Positions 6,544 through 15,393 of a stretch of DNA of 25,932 bases are shown one piece after another. The position numbers and the translations under genes were made by a program. The stretch is from an uncultured Lachnospiraceae bacterium (lineage in GTDB: Bacteria; Bacillota; Clostridia; Lachnospirales; Lachnospiraceae): positions 1 to 25,932 of the forward strand of contig CAKRHL010000011.1 of assembly GCA_934338765.1 (NCBI GenBank), given 5' to 3'. How positions within the stretch are numbered: position 1 is the first letter of the stretch; each line of letters opens with the position of its first letter. The notes beneath the pieces are model-generated. The model ran no database searches and had not been told where the DNA came from. It saw only the letters and a program-made list of their open reading frames with translations.

Positions 6544-9500
6544 ATGAAAAGATTACTAATATGTTTCATGATGTTATTAAGTCTGACTGTGTTTATGCAG
6601 GTAACACCTGTAAGTGCAGCAGATGATCAGGAGGTAACGATCTATGACATGAGAAGTGATTATGACAGCAAGATCGTTGTACCTAATACGTTGCCAAGAA
6701 CGTATCAGATTCCCCAGAAGGGAGACGGTGTCAGCTATAAGGTAGTATCCGGAAGCAAATCCGTTGAAGTTTCTGATGCCGGTCTGGTGTCAGCCAAGAA
6801 AACCTACTGGAAAGTTATATCCGGAGGCTATGTCTATGTAGGAACGGCTGATGACCATGACTATTACACAATCTACAGCGGTGACGCAGAGGTTGAGATC
6901 ACGACGCCGGAGGGGACACAGACCCTGACGGTACATTTGCTCAATTACCTCACCATTTATCAGAATGATGTTCTGCAGAAGTATATTGACAAGAATATCA
7001 CAGAGGATATGAGCGATGATGAGCTGGCAGATGCGATCGCCAAATTCCCGGCAACATATGATTACGATAAAAACTATTCTACATTTCTGGACATGATCCT
7101 CAACGGCGGCGGTGACTGTGTGGCAAGCACACAGGCTATCATAAAGCTGGCAGAGAAGCTTGGCTATAAGGCATGGAGCCGTGATGGCAGCCGTGATGCA
7201 GGCGCAGGTTCAGCCCATGTCAATGCCATGGTAGATATCAATGGCCAGCTTTACCAGCTGGATGCAGGATATAATGAAAGTGTTGGTGCATCCGGATACC
7301 GGAAGTATGATGTGCAGAAGAGAAACTCTTTATTCAGCTATAAGCTTGTAGATGACGACCAACATGCATGTATCTTGTCCTATGATGCAAAGGACACCTC
7401 CGGTGTTGTGGAGGTACCGTCTGAAATTGACGGGTATCCGGTGACACAGATTGCATGGAGAGGTATGTCAAAACTGGAGTGTTCCAAGATTGTTCTGCCG
7501 GATACGCTGAAAACTTTAGATGCAGTATCCTTTTATTACTGCGACAAACTGAAAGAGCTGGAGATCCCGGCATCTGTTGAAGAGATCGGTTCCTCTCTCA
7601 TTCAGGGCTGCAGCAGTGTGGAGAAGCTTACGGTAGCAAAGAACAATGCAGCTTATATGTCTGAGGACAATGCAATCTACAGTAAGGACGGCACAACACT
7701 TGTCGCTGCGACAATGGTTTCTGAGTTTAAGATTCCGGATACCGTTACGGAGATTGGTCCGGGTGTATTTTTTGAGAATAAAAATCTCATCAGCATTGAG
7801 ATCCCGGCAAATGTAAAGAAGATATCCGATACGGCATTCAATAGCTGTAGAAATCTCAGAAGTGTACAGTTTTCCGAGGGCTTAAAGGAGATCGGTGAAA
7901 ACTGTTTCTGGGGAGATTCCGCCTTATCGGTCATCCGTATCCCATCTACGGTAACCAATATTGGATACGGTGCATTTCTTGCCTGTAAAGGACTGGTGGG
8001 AGCATATTTCTATGGTGATATTCCGGAGTTCCAGTCTACAATGCCAACGCGTGCAAACAACATCTTCAACAGCTGTGACAGTCTTAAGACGGCATATTAT
8101 CCAAAGGGCAATACGTCCTGGGAAAATGCCAGTGCCAAACTTCTGTCATATCAGGGAAATGCATCACTTCAATGGGCAGCATGGGATAAAGATGCAGCAC
8201 AGTCCATTTACGATGCAGAGATCACAGTCGCTGCAGGAAGGTATATATATACCGGCAGAGCATTTACGCCGGATGTGAAAGTGACACTGCAGGGAACCAC
8301 TTTATTAAAGGATACGGATTATGTTGTAAGATATTATAATAATGTAAACGCAGGTGCTGCATATGTGCAGATCTTCGGATGTGGAATTTACGAGGGTGAA
8401 AAGCAGACGATCTTCCAGATCGAAAAGGCAACATTGACCATTCGGGCATATCTGTCAGGAAAAGTGACGGTTGGTCAGAGTATCAGTTTTATCAGTATAG
8501 CACCATCCGGATATGACTATGAGTTTAGTTCTTCCTCAGATGAGATCGCAACGGTAACAACAGGTGGTGTGATCACAGGAGTAGCGCCGGGAGTAGTTAA
8601 GATCAAGATACGTTATCCGGGTGATGACAATTATCAGGCGGCAGAGGTAGAAAAGACCGTTACGGTAGTCAGGGATCCGTCTGCTACTGAGGCACCGGTT
8701 AAGACAGCAACACCGGGAGCAGTAACAACGCCAACACCGGGAGCTGTTAAGACACCGACACCGGGAGCGATCAAGACACCGACACCGGGAGCGATCAAGA
8801 CACCGGTACCGGGAGGCATCAAGACGCCGACGCCGGGAGCAGTTACCACAGCACCGGTTGAGAGCGGCAAGCCGGATAATCCGACCCAGACACCTGTAGA
8901 GAGCGACGAGCCGACAGCAACACCGGTTGAGAGTGAGGAGCCGGGTACACCGACAGCAACGCCGGGAGAGAGTAATACACCGGTTGTGCCAACAGCAGCA
9001 CCGGGAGAAAGCGACAAGCCGGTTGTGCCGACCCAGTCACCGGTAACGAGCAATAAGCCGGCTAATCCGACAAAATCTCCGGATGCAACAAAGACACCGA
9101 CCCAGTCACAGACACCAACGGCAACGAAAAAGCCAAGTACAACGGAAGATACCGGAAGTACCGTAGCGGTTGGAAAGACAGTTACCATCAAGAATGCAAA
9201 GTATCGTATTACAGGAAAGAATACAGCAGAATTTGTTGGACTTGTAAAAGGAAAGACTGTTAATATACCAAATACCATTACCGTGGGAGGGAAGGTTTAT
9301 AAGATAACCTCTATTGCAGCTAAAGCCTGCAGGGAGAATAAAAAGATCACGAAGCTTGTAATCGGAAAAAATGTCAAAAAGATTGGAAAAGAAGCGTTCT
9401 TTAACTGCGTGAAATTAAAGAACATTAATTGCAAGAGTAAGCTTCTGAAAGTCGGAAGTATTAAGAAAAATGCGTTTAAGGGAATAAATAAAAAGGTAGT

Positions 9501-9555
9501 TCTTAAGGTGCCGAAGGCGCAAAAGGTTCTCTACAAGAGCTTGTTTATCTTTTAA
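6544..9555 (+). CDS. Secreted surface protein: transglutaminase-like, LRR_5 (BspA) and Ig-like domains
   Basis: 1003 aa with a signal peptide (MKRLLICFMM... to about VSAAD, residue 26). In order: a transglutaminase/protease-like domain, with Cys-His-Asp triad C192 (GGGDCVAST), H225 (SAHVN) and D240 (YQLDAGY); BspA-type leucine-rich repeats at about 270-545, with repeated IPxxVxxIGxxAF units; a Y-x-G-x-x-x-TPxVxV beta module at 555-625; a Big2-like module at 632-710; a Thr/Pro linker at 715-873 with TPTPGAIK repeats; and a second LRR_5 block at 885-1003. No LPXTG motif or C-terminal anchor is visible, so it is probably secreted or held non-covalently. Start ATG 6544 follows AGGAGG; upstream in-frame codons lack a ribosome binding site. 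It may cross-link or trim extracellular or host protein, inferred from domains only. Confidence 0.88.
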   Translation: MKRLLICFMMLLSLTVFMQVTPVSAADDQEVTIYDMRSDYDSKIVVPNTLPRTYQIPQKGDGVSYKVVSGSKSVEVSDAGLVSAKKTYWKVISGGYVYVGTADDHDYYTIYSGDAEVEITTPEGTQTLTVHLLNYLTIYQNDVLQKYIDKNITEDMSDDELADAIAKFPATYDYDKNYSTFLDMILNGGGDCVASTQAIIKLAEKLGYKAWSRDGSRDAGAGSAHVNAMVDINGQLYQLDAGYNESVGASGYRKYDVQKRNSLFSYKLVDDDQHACILSYDAKDTSGVVEVPSEIDGYPVTQIAWRGMSKLECSKIVLPDTLKTLDAVSFYYCDKLKELEIPASVEEIGSSLIQGCSSVEKLTVAKNNAAYMSEDNAIYSKDGTTLVAATMVSEFKIPDTVTEIGPGVFFENKNLISIEIPANVKKISDTAFNSCRNLRSVQFSEGLKEIGENCFWGDSALSVIRIPSTVTNIGYGAFLACKGLVGAYFYGDIPEFQSTMPTRANNIFNSCDSLKTAYYPKGNTSWENASAKLLSYQGNASLQWAAWDKDAAQSIYDAEITVAAGRYIYTGRAFTPDVKVTLQGTTLLKDTDYVVRYYNNVNAGAAYVQIFGCGIYEGEKQTIFQIEKATLTIRAYLSGKVTVGQSISFISIAPSGYDYEFSSSSDEIATVTTGGVITGVAPGVVKIKIRYPGDDNYQAAEVEKTVTVVRDPSATEAPVKTATPGAVTTPTPGAVKTPTPGAIKTPTPGAIKTPVPGGIKTPTPGAVTTAPVESGKPDNPTQTPVESDEPTATPVESEEPGTPTATPGESNTPVVPTAAPGESDKPVVPTQSPVTSNKPANPTKSPDATKTPTQSQTPTATKKPSTTEDTGSTVAVGKTVTIKNAKYRITGKNTAEFVGLVKGKTVNIPNTITVGGKVYKITSIAAKACRENKKITKLVIGKNVKKIGKEAFFNCVKLKNINCKSKLLKVGSIKKNAFKGINKKVVLKVPKAQKVLYKSLFIF
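8700..8860 (+). repeat. Tandem 24-bp repeats coding TPTPGAIK
   Basis: About five near-identical 24-bp units (ACACCGACACCGGGAGCGAT then CAAG and variants) in the linker of the surface protein, followed by looser PVESxEPxTP units to about 9160. The unit is a whole number of codons, so copy-number change would keep frame. Confidence 0.8.
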
Positions 9556-9586
9556 CAAACAGACGCAGAAAGATCAATAAACGTGA

Positions 9587-9620
9587 AACAAGGGCTGTGC
9601 CGTCAGGCACAGCCCTTGTT
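9587..9620. terminator. Strong hairpin after the surface-protein gene
   Basis: A perfect 15-bp stem, AACAAGGGCTGTGCC with its complement, around a GTCA loop, starting 32 bp after the stop codon. There is no long T-run after it, so termination is likely but not textbook. The same stem would work on both strands. Confidence 0.65.
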
Positions 9621-9661
9621 GGATCTATCCGGAAACCGCAGGACTTTTCCCGCCTGGAAAA

Positions 9662-9690
9662 TAAAGAAAAAACGGGAATCAGCCGATTAT
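9662..9690 (+). promoter_or_regulatory. Candidate sigma-28 (SigD/FliA) promoter
   Basis: TAAAGAAA at 9662-9669, then 12 bp, then GCCGATTAT at 9682-9690, close to the motility-sigma consensus TAAA-N15-GCCGATAA with one extra spacer base. It is about 80 bp upstream of the coiled-coil gene. No sigma-A boxes compete nearby. Confidence 0.5.
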
Positions 9691-9771
9691 CATAGTAGTA
9701 TGCAACCGGAAGCGTGGACATGGAGGGAACAGTGCGTGAAAGCAGCGCATATTCAAGGAGGATGAAATAAA

Positions 9772-10935
9772 ATGAATCAGGGAATGATATCGGGGAATGC
9801 GGAGGATGCTTACCGTCGGAAACAGACCGGCGTATCGGGAGCTGCCGGCAACAGGAAAACATATAAAACTAAGACGAAAAAAACATCGTCAAAATCGCAG
9901 CAGACGGAACGGACCAATAAAAGGGACAGTGGCAGGGACGGCGAAGGATTATATGAAGAGGGTGTGCGGTATGATGTGTCCAATGGCAGGAGCAGGGTGG
10001 CACAGATCCTGAGTCAGCAGCAGAGCCTGTATTCTTATGAAGAGGATGATTTCCAAACGGCAGCAGAGAAAACATCGAAAACCCAAACAACAAAAGCCGG
10101 ACAGACACAGGCTGCAGCAGAAAGTGGAACGGAGATGGACGGGGCGGACGACCAGTCGGAAAACATTGATACCCAGGGATATTCCGTGTCAGATATTGAG
10201 TATATGGAACGTCTTTTGGAGCGTATGAGGGAGAGTCAGAAAAACATAACCAAGACAAAAACGACGTCAAAGAAAGCTGTAACTTATAATTATCGCAAGG
10301 TGTCCGGTGCGATCATGCGTGCAAAAACGCGGGTGCAGGCGGGCAATGCACTCAGCTCTGCAAAGTCGGAGCTTTCCAGTCTGAAACGGAAAGCCGGATC
10401 CGGGCAGTATAAGGATGAGGAGCTGCAGATGGCTATTAACCATGTCAATAAGATGATCCGTACAGCACGCAAAAAGATGTCTCATTTAAAGCTGGAGGAA
10501 ATGCGTAAAAAGGGAGATCAGGATACCGTTAAAGGCAGAGAACGCAAAAATCAAAATATAAAGAAGGATAAGGCATTACAGAGCAATACACCTGCAAAGG
10601 CAGAGCTGGATCGACAGGTGCTTGAGCTGAAAAAGAAATTAAAACAGATCACTAAGACAGAGAAAAACGGCCACCGCCGTTCGGAAAATTATGAATTGCT
10701 GCAGGCGGACATGGAGTATTTAAAGAGCAAGATCCAGATGATGCGTCAGGAGCAGTCAGGCCAGGGCACGGATACATCACAGCAGAGTGAGTTTGGAAGT
10801 GCCGGCACAGCGGATAATGGAGCAGTCACATCCAATACGTCTGCTGTTACAGCGGCTGTGGACAACATGGTGGGCGGTGCAGAAGGAAATGCTTCTGCTG
10901 CAGAGCTGGCACAGCAGGGAATGTCTGAGATGTAG
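9772..10935 (+). CDS. Basic coiled-coil protein of unknown function
   Basis: 387 aa, not recognised. Residues 1-140 are low complexity, rich in Lys, Thr, Ser and Gln, with KTKTKKTSSKSQQ near the start. Residues 145-310 are strongly helical with heptad-like patterning (SDIEYMERLLERMRE; KAELDRQVLELKKKLKQI). The tail is Ala/Ser/Gly/Thr-rich and has no basic residues. There is no signal peptide or membrane segment, so it is cytoplasmic unless exported by another route. Start ATG 9772 is fixed by AAGGAGG 10 nt upstream. It appears monocistronic, behind a candidate sigma-28 promoter and between two hairpins. That would place it in the motility or late-chemotaxis regulon, for instance as a cytoplasmic structural or scaffold protein, but this is inference. 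Confidence 0.75.
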   Translation: MNQGMISGNAEDAYRRKQTGVSGAAGNRKTYKTKTKKTSSKSQQTERTNKRDSGRDGEGLYEEGVRYDVSNGRSRVAQILSQQQSLYSYEEDDFQTAAEKTSKTQTTKAGQTQAAAESGTEMDGADDQSENIDTQGYSVSDIEYMERLLERMRESQKNITKTKTTSKKAVTYNYRKVSGAIMRAKTRVQAGNALSSAKSELSSLKRKAGSGQYKDEELQMAINHVNKMIRTARKKMSHLKLEEMRKKGDQDTVKGRERKNQNIKKDKALQSNTPAKAELDRQVLELKKKLKQITKTEKNGHRRSENYELLQADMEYLKSKIQMMRQEQSGQGTDTSQQSEFGSAGTADNGAVTSNTSAVTAAVDNMVGGAEGNASAAELAQQGMSEM

Positions 10936-10942
10936 ATTAAAA

Positions 10943-10974
10943 GCACACCGTTTTATGTGAGCGGACCGGTGTGC
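10943..10974. terminator. Hairpin between the coiled-coil and OPT genes
   Basis: GCACACCG and CGGTGTGC form an 8-bp stem 7 bp after the stop codon at 10935. No T-run follows on the plus strand; on the minus strand it is followed by TTTTAAT. A weak or bidirectional terminator. Confidence 0.4.
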
Positions 10975-11003
10975 AAATTAGCATATATGAACAATGGAGT
11001 ATA

Positions 11004-11032
11004 ATGACATTACTTGAAAAATGTGGTATACT
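11004..11032 (+). promoter_or_regulatory. Sigma-A promoter for the OPT transporter
   Basis: ATGACA (11004-11009), 17 bp, TATACT (11027-11032), about 60 bp before the start codon. Five of six positions match consensus in each box. Confidence 0.65.
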
Positions 11033-11091
11033 TTGAGGGACAGACAAGCATAATATAAACATCATGAATATATTATGAATAGAGGTCTGTT

Positions 11092-12990
11092 ATGAATAAA
11101 AATGAAAATATGAAACCTATTGTTCCGGCAGACAAGACACTGCCGGAATTTACACCCATTTCTCTGGTGTTGGGACTGATCCTGGCAGTTGTATTTGGTG
11201 CGGCGAATGCATATCTTGGACTGCGGGTGGGGATGACGGTATCAGCGTCGATCCCGGCAGCGGTGATCTCCATGGGGATTCTGCGGTACGTGCTTCACAG
11301 AGACTCTATTTTGGAGAATAATATGGTCCAGACCATTGGATCTGCCGGAGAGTCGCTGGCGGCAGGGGCAATCTTTACTATGCCGGCATTGTTTATGTGG
11401 GCAGAGGAAAGCAACGAGGTGGCAATGCCGTCCTTTACCGAGATTGCAGCCATTGCGGTCTGCGGCGGTCTGCTGGGTGTCCTGTTTATGGTACCTCTTC
11501 GCAATGCACTGATCGTAGAGGAGCATGGTGTGCTGCCATTCCCGGAGGGGACAGCATGTGCAGAAGTGCTTATGGCAGGAGAAGAGGGCGGCGCAAAGTC
11601 CAAAGTTGTCTTTGCAGGCTTGGGGATTTCGGCGCTGTATAAGTTTATTACAGATGGCTTAAAGCTTTTTCCGTCGGAAGTACATTGGAATATCCGTCCG
11701 CTCCGGACAGGCTTTGGACTGGATGTACTGCCTGCGCTTGCGGGAGTTGGTTATATCTGTGGACAGCGTGTAGCGGCCAATATGTTTGCCGGAGGGGTTC
11801 TTGGCTGGTTTGTACTGATCCCGGCGATCATGCTGTTTGGTGGGGATAATGTAGTTGCTCCGGCAAAGGAGATGATCTCGCGTATGGATGTTCTGAGCAT
11901 CTGGGGAAGCTACATTCGTTATATAGGAGCAGGTGCAGTGGCGGCAGGCGGTATTATCAGCCTGGTCAAGACATTTCCGGTTATCATCAGAACTTTCACA
12001 AAGGCGGTTGGGGGGATAGGTGTCAGAAGGCAGGATGCTCTGCGCACATCAAAGGAGATCCCTATGGGGATCGTGCTTGCGGGAGTGCTGTTGATCGCGG
12101 TTGTGATTTGGCTTCTTCCATCGGTGCCGGTACGGTTATTTGGTGCGATGCTGGTGATCCTGTTTGGCTTTTTCTTCGCGACAGTATCCAGCCGTATGGT
12201 AGGGCTGGTAGGTTCCTCCAATAACCCGGTATCCGGAATGGCGATCGCGACGCTGCTGATCTCAACAGCCCTGCTCAAAGGAACCGGTATGACAGGCTAT
12301 GTGGGTATGGTATCCGCCATATGTGTGGGGACGGTGATCTGTATCGTAGCGGCGATGGCAGGAGATACGTCACAGGATCTGAAGACGGGCTTTATCGTGG
12401 GAGCGACACCCATGTGGCAGCAGATCGGAGAGCTGATCGGTGCGGTCGTGGCGGCGCTTACCATTGGCGGGGTGATGTATCTGCTTCATAAAGCATGGGG
12501 CTTTGGCAGCTCAGCACAGCTTCCGGCACCTCAGGCGACATTGATGAAGCTTGTGGTGGAGGGCGTTATGGGAGGAACGCTTCCGTGGGGACTTGTATTT
12601 TGCGGTGTATTTGCAGCCGTGGTGATCGAGATCCTTGGACTCCCTGTTTTGCCGATCTCCATCGGTCTTTATCTGCCGATCCATCTGTCGGCACCGATCT
12701 TTGTGGGAGGTCTGGTCCGAAAAATGGTAGAGTCCCAAAAAGCGGACACAGAGGAACAAACAGCCCGCAGGAAAGAGCGGGTGGAAAAAGGACTTTTATA
12801 CAGTTCCGGTCTGATCGCGGGAGAGGGATTGATCGGTATTTTACTTGCCGTTCTCGCAGTGATCCCGATGCGGGGCGAAACGGTGGCGCAATATATACAA
12901 CTTAATTTTTCATTAGGGAATGCAGGAGGCATTGCGTTTTTTATTCTGCTGGTGCTTTCGTTTTTTGGTGCAATGGGAAAACGCTCGTAA
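11092..12990 (+). CDS. OPT-family oligopeptide transporter
   Basis: 632 aa with about 14-16 hydrophobic segments. The opening FTPISLVLGLILAVVFGAAN followed by AYLGLRVGMTVSASIPAAV is the signature of the OPT family (TIGR00733-like bacterial branch). Other family features are PFPEGTACAEVL near residue 150 and MAGDTSQDLKTGFIVGATPM near 425-445, an extended loop region important in substrate transport. It would import short peptides by proton symport across the cytoplasmic membrane. Start ATG 11092 follows AGAGG. The following gene encodes the dipeptidase PepD, making a sensible uptake-and-cleavage pair, though a hairpin separates them. Length and start agree with the family, and no damage is seen. 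Confidence 0.92.
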   Translation: MNKNENMKPIVPADKTLPEFTPISLVLGLILAVVFGAANAYLGLRVGMTVSASIPAAVISMGILRYVLHRDSILENNMVQTIGSAGESLAAGAIFTMPALFMWAEESNEVAMPSFTEIAAIAVCGGLLGVLFMVPLRNALIVEEHGVLPFPEGTACAEVLMAGEEGGAKSKVVFAGLGISALYKFITDGLKLFPSEVHWNIRPLRTGFGLDVLPALAGVGYICGQRVAANMFAGGVLGWFVLIPAIMLFGGDNVVAPAKEMISRMDVLSIWGSYIRYIGAGAVAAGGIISLVKTFPVIIRTFTKAVGGIGVRRQDALRTSKEIPMGIVLAGVLLIAVVIWLLPSVPVRLFGAMLVILFGFFFATVSSRMVGLVGSSNNPVSGMAIATLLISTALLKGTGMTGYVGMVSAICVGTVICIVAAMAGDTSQDLKTGFIVGATPMWQQIGELIGAVVAALTIGGVMYLLHKAWGFGSSAQLPAPQATLMKLVVEGVMGGTLPWGLVFCGVFAAVVIEILGLPVLPISIGLYLPIHLSAPIFVGGLVRKMVESQKADTEEQTARRKERVEKGLLYSSGLIAGEGLIGILLAVLAVIPMRGETVAQYIQLNFSLGNAGGIAFFILLVLSFFGAMGKRS

Positions 12991-13031
12991 TGCAGTGTGC
13001 ATCAAGGGCAAAACACCGGTTTTGCCCTTTT
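12983..13031 (+). terminator. Rho-independent terminator within a 49-bp repeat (copy A)
   Basis: AAGGGCAAAAC, loop ACCG, GTTTTGCCCTT and TT after it: an 11-bp stem at 13004-13029 with a T-run on the plus strand, directly after the OPT stop codon. The 49-bp segment is nearly identical (43 of 49) to 22511-22559, in the same orientation. Confidence 0.8.
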
Positions 13032-13062
13032 GGATGATTTTTAGAAAGGCGTGATAATTATT

Positions 13063-14505
13063 ATGGCAGTATTAGAAGGACTGGAACCCCGGGAGGTATT
13101 TCGATGGTTTGAGGAGATCTGCGGGATCCCTCATGGATCGTCAGATACCAAACGGATCAGTGATTTTCTCGTGGATTTTGCAGTCAGGAGAGGGCTCCGG
13201 TATCGTCAGGATCAATGGAATAATGTGATCATCTGGAAGGACGCTTCCCAGGGATATGAAGCTTCCGCACCTGTGATGCTTCAGGGACATATGGATATGG
13301 TCTGCGAGAAGGAAGCGGACTGCGATATTGATTTTGCCACAGAGGGACTTCGGTTGCAGCTTCAGGACGGCGTGATCTCGGCAGATGGAACGACACTGGG
13401 CGGAGATGATGGCATTGCGGTAGCGTATGCACTGGCCATTCTGGATGCGGATGATATCCCGCACCCTCCTCTGGAGGCCGTCTTTACAGTAGACGAGGAG
13501 ATCGGCATGCTTGGAGCGGCAGCAATGGACTGCTCGGATCTGAAATCGCGGATCATGCTGAATCTGGACTCAGAGGATGAGGGACACCTTCTGGTAAGCT
13601 GTGCCGGCGGAGTGACCACAGAGGCGCATTTGCCGGTAGAATGGGACAACGACGAGGGAGAGCTGATCAGACTGATGGTTACCGGGCTTCAGGGAGGCCA
13701 TTCCGGTGTGGAGATAGACAAAGGACGTGCCAATGCCTGCCGGATTTTGGGAAGAACGCTTTATGAGCTGAAGGAAGAGTGCTCATTCCGTCTGCTTCGT
13801 GTGGATGGCGGCTTAAAGGACAATGCCATACCGAGGGAGGCTGTGGCAGAGCTTTTGTGTAAGGCGGGAGACGGCAGCAGGATCATAGATCATATGAAGG
13901 AAGTGTACCAAAAAGAGTACAGACAAACGGATCCGGATATTGATATATTGTGGCAGAGTGAAGGGAGCAGAAAAGGACAGAGAGTCATGTCAGACTCATC
14001 CACAGACCGGGTCATTGCTGCTCTGGTCAATCTGCCGGGAGGGATCCAGCGGATGAGCTTTGATATTCCGGGACTGGTCCAGACATCACTGAATCTGGGG
14101 ATCATGGTAACGAAGGAAAAGGAGGTATCCTTTTCATTTTCTGTCCGGAGCAGCATCGGTTCAGAAAAGGAGGAGCTGGTACAGAGGATACGTTGTCTGA
14201 TGGAAGCTTTGGGAGGAAGTGTGACCTGTACGGGAGCCTATCCTGCATGGGAGTTTCGTCAGGATTCGCCGCTGCGGGAGCTGATGATCCGGATCTATGA
14301 GGAGCAATATGGAGAGAAGCCTGTGGTAGAGGCACTTCATGCCGGAGTGGAATGTGGTTTGTTTGCCGGAAAGCTGCCGGGGCTTGATTGTGTATCCTTT
14401 GGACCGGATATGGATGACATTCATACGCCGAAGGAGTCCATGAATGTGGACAGTGTACGCCGCACCTGGCAATATGTCCTGGAGATATTGAAGCGGTTAA
14501 AGTAA
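13063..14505 (+). CDS. pepD: Cytosolic dipeptidase PepD (aminoacyl-histidine dipeptidase, M20 family)
   Basis: 480 aa, the usual PepD length. It hydrolyses dipeptides using two zinc ions in the cytoplasm. Zinc and catalytic residues visible are H76 and D78 (LQGHMDM), D115/D116 in GGDDGIAVAYA, catalytic E145 with E146 (VDEEIGMLG), D169 (NLDSED) and H454 (DDIHTPKESMNV). The lid/dimerisation domain with GGHSGVEIDKGRAN lies in the middle. I chose ATG 13063: the GTG at 13051 is only 1 nt from AAAGG and is best read as part of the extended Shine-Dalgarno sequence AAAGGCGTGAT. It follows the OPT peptide importer, whose cargo it could process. Confidence 0.95.
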   Translation: MAVLEGLEPREVFRWFEEICGIPHGSSDTKRISDFLVDFAVRRGLRYRQDQWNNVIIWKDASQGYEASAPVMLQGHMDMVCEKEADCDIDFATEGLRLQLQDGVISADGTTLGGDDGIAVAYALAILDADDIPHPPLEAVFTVDEEIGMLGAAAMDCSDLKSRIMLNLDSEDEGHLLVSCAGGVTTEAHLPVEWDNDEGELIRLMVTGLQGGHSGVEIDKGRANACRILGRTLYELKEECSFRLLRVDGGLKDNAIPREAVAELLCKAGDGSRIIDHMKEVYQKEYRQTDPDIDILWQSEGSRKGQRVMSDSSTDRVIAALVNLPGGIQRMSFDIPGLVQTSLNLGIMVTKEKEVSFSFSVRSSIGSEKEELVQRIRCLMEALGGSVTCTGAYPAWEFRQDSPLRELMIRIYEEQYGEKPVVEALHAGVECGLFAGKLPGLDCVSFGPDMDDIHTPKESMNVDSVRRTWQYVLEILKRLK

Positions 14506-14601
14506 AGGATACGGCACAAGACCGGAAAGGGCCTGCTATCGTGGAAATCAGGAGGCAGGAAAGCCGGCTGCATACAGGGTGTTAAGAAATGGGGAATGGT
14601 T

Positions 14602-15393
14602 ATGGGAAAGTATTTAATTGTTTCCAGAGTGGAGACACTCCGGGAGCATATGGCACTGAGCAGGCAATATGATGTTGGGTTTGAGATCAATGATTTCTTT
14701 GACCCGGAGGTGTTAGACGATCCGGAAAGACAGCAGAGGATTATAGAAGCGTATCTTGAAATGGGGCTTCCGGAGGGGAGCACGATGCATGGAGCGTTTC
14801 TGGATGTGGTGGTGTTCAGTCAGGATCCTCTGGTGTGTCAGGTGTCAGAACAGCGCATGAGACAGAGCATGGAGATTGCCAGAAAGCTACGGGTGAAGGG
14901 TGTGGTATTTCACACCAACGTCAATCCGATGCTTTCCTCCAGAGAATACGACATGCGGGCGATTGATATGACAACAGATTATCTCAGGATACTTCTGACC
15001 GATTTTCCGGACATTGAAATTTATCTGGAAAATATGTTTGATGCTTCTCCGGATATTATGGTAAGGATCTCGGAGAGACTGAAAGATTTTCCGAATTACG
15101 GAGTATGCTTTGATTATGCCCATGCGGTGATCTACGGTTTTCCCGTGGCAATATGGATCCGTCAGCTGGCACCCTATATGAAGCATATACATATTAATGA
15201 TAATGATCTGAAGCACGATCTTCATCTGGCACTGGGAAAAGGCAAGATCATCTGGAGTCAGTTTTTTGATTATTACGATACGTACTTTAGTAACTGTTCG
15301 GTACTGATCGAGACAACACCGCCGGAGGCGCAGAAAATATCATTGGAGTTTTTGACAGAGATGGAAAGGCATGGTTATTTATATGGAGAATAG
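14602..15393 (+). CDS. TIM-barrel sugar phosphate isomerase/epimerase-like protein
   Basis: 263 aa, of the xylose isomerase-like/AP-endonuclease-2 superfamily. Alternating beta strands and helices carry likely metal ligands: MHGAF near residue 56, YLENMFD near 143, CFDYAHA near 175, KHIHINDND near 200 and VLIETTPP near 240. These match the Glu/Asp/His/Glu ring of the family, which uses a divalent metal to isomerise or epimerise sugars or inositols. The real substrate cannot be told. ATG 14602 is preferred over ATG 14596 because of its spacing from GGGG. It lies 96 nt after pepD and overlaps the next gene by 11 bp, so it is the first member of a coupled run into the diguanylate cyclase and TIR genes. 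Confidence 0.8.
   Translation: MGKYLIVSRVETLREHMALSRQYDVGFEINDFFDPEVLDDPERQQRIIEAYLEMGLPEGSTMHGAFLDVVVFSQDPLVCQVSEQRMRQSMEIARKLRVKGVVFHTNVNPMLSSREYDMRAIDMTTDYLRILLTDFPDIEIYLENMFDASPDIMVRISERLKDFPNYGVCFDYAHAVIYGFPVAIWIRQLAPYMKHIHINDNDLKHDLHLALGKGKIIWSQFFDYYDTYFSNCSVLIETTPPEAQKISLEFLTEMERHGYLYGE

Noticed and set aside
7334..7573. Minus-strand open frame inside the LRR region
   Set aside because: Shadow of the plus-strand leucine-rich repeats, with no start signals.
8700..8860. CRISPR-like regular repeats
   Set aside because: The repeats are contiguous, lack unique spacers and lie inside a coding region.
8634..9278. Long minus-strand open frame rich in Gly, Val and Ser
   Set aside because: It mirrors the repetitive TPTPGA linker of the plus-strand gene; periodic codons keep stops out of the antisense frame. 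No ribosome binding site.
9621..9771. Possible riboswitch such as c-di-GMP type I in the leader of the coiled-coil gene
   Set aside because: The conserved c-di-GMP core elements could not be found; a TTTTCC/GGAAAA hairpin alone is not enough.
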